Source: a virus. From it: a stretch of 22,643 nucleotides of DNA. Positions within the stretch are counted from its first letter, which is position 1. Each line of letters opens with the position of its first letter. Location of the stretch: positions 1 through 22,643 of IMG/VR virus record IMGVR_UViG_3300047200_000376; one strand, written 5' to 3'. This document shows positions 21,404 through 22,643 of this stretch, in pieces. The notes beneath the pieces were generated by a model. That model was not told the origin of the DNA. It saw only the letters and a list, made by a program, of their open reading frames with translations, and did not search any database. The translations under genes were made by a program, and so were the position numbers.

Positions 21404-22219
21404 TCAGCTAACGGTGCGGTTATTCAGATACGATTCGATATCTTCGTAGCCAGGAGCAACGTCAGGTTGGACGTAGCACACTTCAACAACCAGATAGCCA
21501 ACACGACCAGCAGCGGAGTCGCCACTAGAGATGTAGAAACCACCAGCAACAGAACCCGAAGTGTTTGCGGTTGCCTTGGAGAACACCTGAACAGTAGTGG
21601 AAGCAGCAACGCCATAGTAGGCGGTACCAGGGCCAGGGACCGTACCAGCAGCACCAGTGGCGGTGATGAAAGGATCCGTGCTGAGGGCGGAGGTGCCAGC
21701 AGCAAAGAAGATTTCACCAGCCTGGGTACCAGAGACGGTAGACGCCATGTTTGCCTGGAACACACCCTCACCAACACCAGAGGCGGCGGTGGGGAGGCTG
21801 CTGACGGAACGACCCACGGAGATCACGTTACCCGTGGCGTTGTAGACACCAGAAGCAACACGATCATCACCCCAGCCAGAAGCAACGGAGATGGCGGTGC
21901 GGTACACATAGCCAGTGCTTGTAGCACTACCAGAGATCACCATGCCGGTGATATCGGTGCGAGTATCATCCTGCCGATAGGGCGAAGGAATGATGATCGA
22001 AGCAACGCTAACGGGACCACTACCGGAAGTTGCGGTAACGGGGACATAACCACGTTGTTGGAAGTAACGGTAGCCAGGGACAGCCAACACAGAAGTGGGG
22101 CCACCCACAGTTGCGTCCCTAGTACCATCAACAGGGTTAGCGTCAATGTTTTTGTACCAACCGTTTAAAGCATTTACCCAGTTACCAGGATAAATCTTTT
22201 TAGCAGACAAGTAAGTCAT
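21404..22219 (-). CDS. Probable virion structural protein, 271 aa
   Basis: Beta-rich and rich in Gly, Ser, Thr, Val and Ala, but with an ordered start (MTYLSAKKIYPGNWVNALNG, then WYKNIDANPVDGTR). Repeated VSG/ATG/SSGD turns, the VSASIII-like strand (SVASIIIPSPYRQDDTRTDI) and an ending DIESYLNNRTVS are visible. Cys occurs once (EVCYVQP). A good ribosome-binding site AGGAAAAATAA precedes ATG at 22217-22219, the best in the region, so strong expression is likely. It is a candidate capsid decoration, major tail or minor head protein; no family is recognised. Confidence 0.65.
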   Translation of the reverse strand: MTYLSAKKIYPGNWVNALNGWYKNIDANPVDGTRDATVGGPTSVLAVPGYRYFQQRGYVPVTATSGSGPVSVASIIIPSPYRQDDTRTDITGMVISGSATSTGYVYRTAISVASGWGDDRVASGVYNATGNVISVGRSVSSLPTAASGVGEGVFQANMASTVSGTQAGEIFFAAGTSALSTDPFITATGAAGTVPGPGTAYYGVAASTTVQVFSKATANTSGSVAGGFYISSGDSAAGRVGYLVVEVCYVQPDVAPGYEDIESYLNNRTVS

Positions 22220-22247
22220 TTATTTTTCCTAAAGTTATTGTTGATTA

Positions 22248-22643
22248 TCAAGTGCCACTACGGCGAATAATGCCGTCATCAGAAACAAAGCTGAATGCAG
22301 TGGTAACAAAATCTTTGTTTAAGATTTCAAAACCAGCGTACAGCTGCCAAATCAAGATGATAAAGCGGCTGAAGTCATCGTTGTTGTTGATGAGAACTTG
22401 AGCATTGGGACCACCAATACCAACACCAATTGCCTGAGGACCAAAGAAATAACCTTGTGAAATTTCGTTTTGGGCAAAGGTGGAGTTGTTAAAGGTAGAG
22501 TTAATGGTCCGGGTGGGGAAGTTAGTCGATTCGAAGAACTTCACACCTTCAAACTGAACGCCAGTAGGCATAACAGGTTCACCAGCCAGGAAATAACCTT
22601 GGCCAGCCTGAGGACCTTGGTAGAAACTGGCGTTGTTAGGCAT
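22248..22643 (-). CDS. Probable virion structural protein, 131 aa, at window edge
   Basis: The first codon ATG is the very last triplet of the window (22641-22643), so the protein may be complete, or the true start may lie beyond. It opens MPNNASFYQGPQAGQGYFLA and contains NFPTRTINSTFNNSTFAQNE, FFGPQAIGVGIGGPNAQVLI and then a more hydrophobic, aromatic part (FSRFIILIWQLYAGFEILNK) before a short beta end. No known motif. It lies 28 bases upstream of the 271 aa gene on the same strand and probably in the same transcript. Asn/Gly/Phe-rich composition suggests a minor head or tail protein. Confidence 0.6.
   Translation of the reverse strand: MPNNASFYQGPQAGQGYFLAGEPVMPTGVQFEGVKFFESTNFPTRTINSTFNNSTFAQNEISQGYFFGPQAIGVGIGGPNAQVLINNNDDFSRFIILIWQLYAGFEILNKDFVTTAFSFVSDDGIIRRSGT

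Noticed and set aside
21467-22168. A 233-codon open frame on the plus strand opposite the 271 aa virion gene
   Set aside because: Gly/Thr/Arg-rich translation typical of the antisense of a repeat-like beta protein; no start signal; the minus-strand gene has a good ribosome-binding site.

Overview
The window looks like part of a double-stranded DNA phage genome that infects cyanobacteria (a cyanophage). Four things point to this. Two tail-fibre-like genes have the SG/TG-rich repeats and N-termini I associate with cyanophage fibres. There is a divergent NblA-like (phycobilisome-degradation) protein. Two proteins are helix-turn-helix regulators of a kind I associate with cyanobacteria and their phages. 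Two further small proteins have a cyanophage look (41 aa ending in GRKKMRGQGR, and a 95 aa basic Cys/His/Trp protein). I see no recognisable T4-type or T7-type structural genes, no tRNA, no CRISPR array, no insertion sequence and no integrase, so I do not assign a phage genus.

Layout. 1-2419 (minus strand): a partial and a complete repeat-rich tail fibre gene, then a small single-membrane-segment protein. 2474-5156 (plus strand): a tightly coupled cassette of a helix-turn-helix protein, two unknown proteins, a Dam-like adenine methyltransferase homologue with an altered catalytic motif, dCTP deaminase and a small protein. 5153-7901 is mixed: an unknown minus-strand protein, a plus-strand pair with a 226-base out-of-frame overlap (the second is a DUF3310 protein), then on the minus strand the NblA-like protein, a GH24 endolysin, a 41 aa basic protein and an HNH endonuclease. 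7928-22643 (minus strand) is mainly virion genes: a 900 aa repeat-module protein, an HNH nuclease, a large repeat-containing fibre-like protein, a 545 aa protein with a split SWIM-type zinc motif, a tail-lysozyme domain protein, an M15-type peptidase, a helix-hairpin-helix protein and several unrecognised structural candidates. One plus-strand gene (11421-11636) interrupts this block with its own promoter-like and terminator sequences, as a 'moron' would.

How the parts fit together. Many adjacent genes overlap as TAATG or ATGA, so they probably form translationally coupled operons. dCTP deaminase serves nucleotide supply. The NblA-like protein would act on host light-harvesting antennae, next to the endolysin gene. 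Three separate peptidoglycan-active proteins (GH24, tail lysozyme, M15 peptidase) suggest separate entry and exit enzymes. Two minus-strand genes, the endolysin and the helix-hairpin-helix protein, have a perfect inverted repeat that ends on the base just before ATG, and neither has a Shine-Dalgarno sequence. No gene-free stretch exceeds 300 bases; the longest (17824-18059) holds only a doubtful 39-codon ORF.
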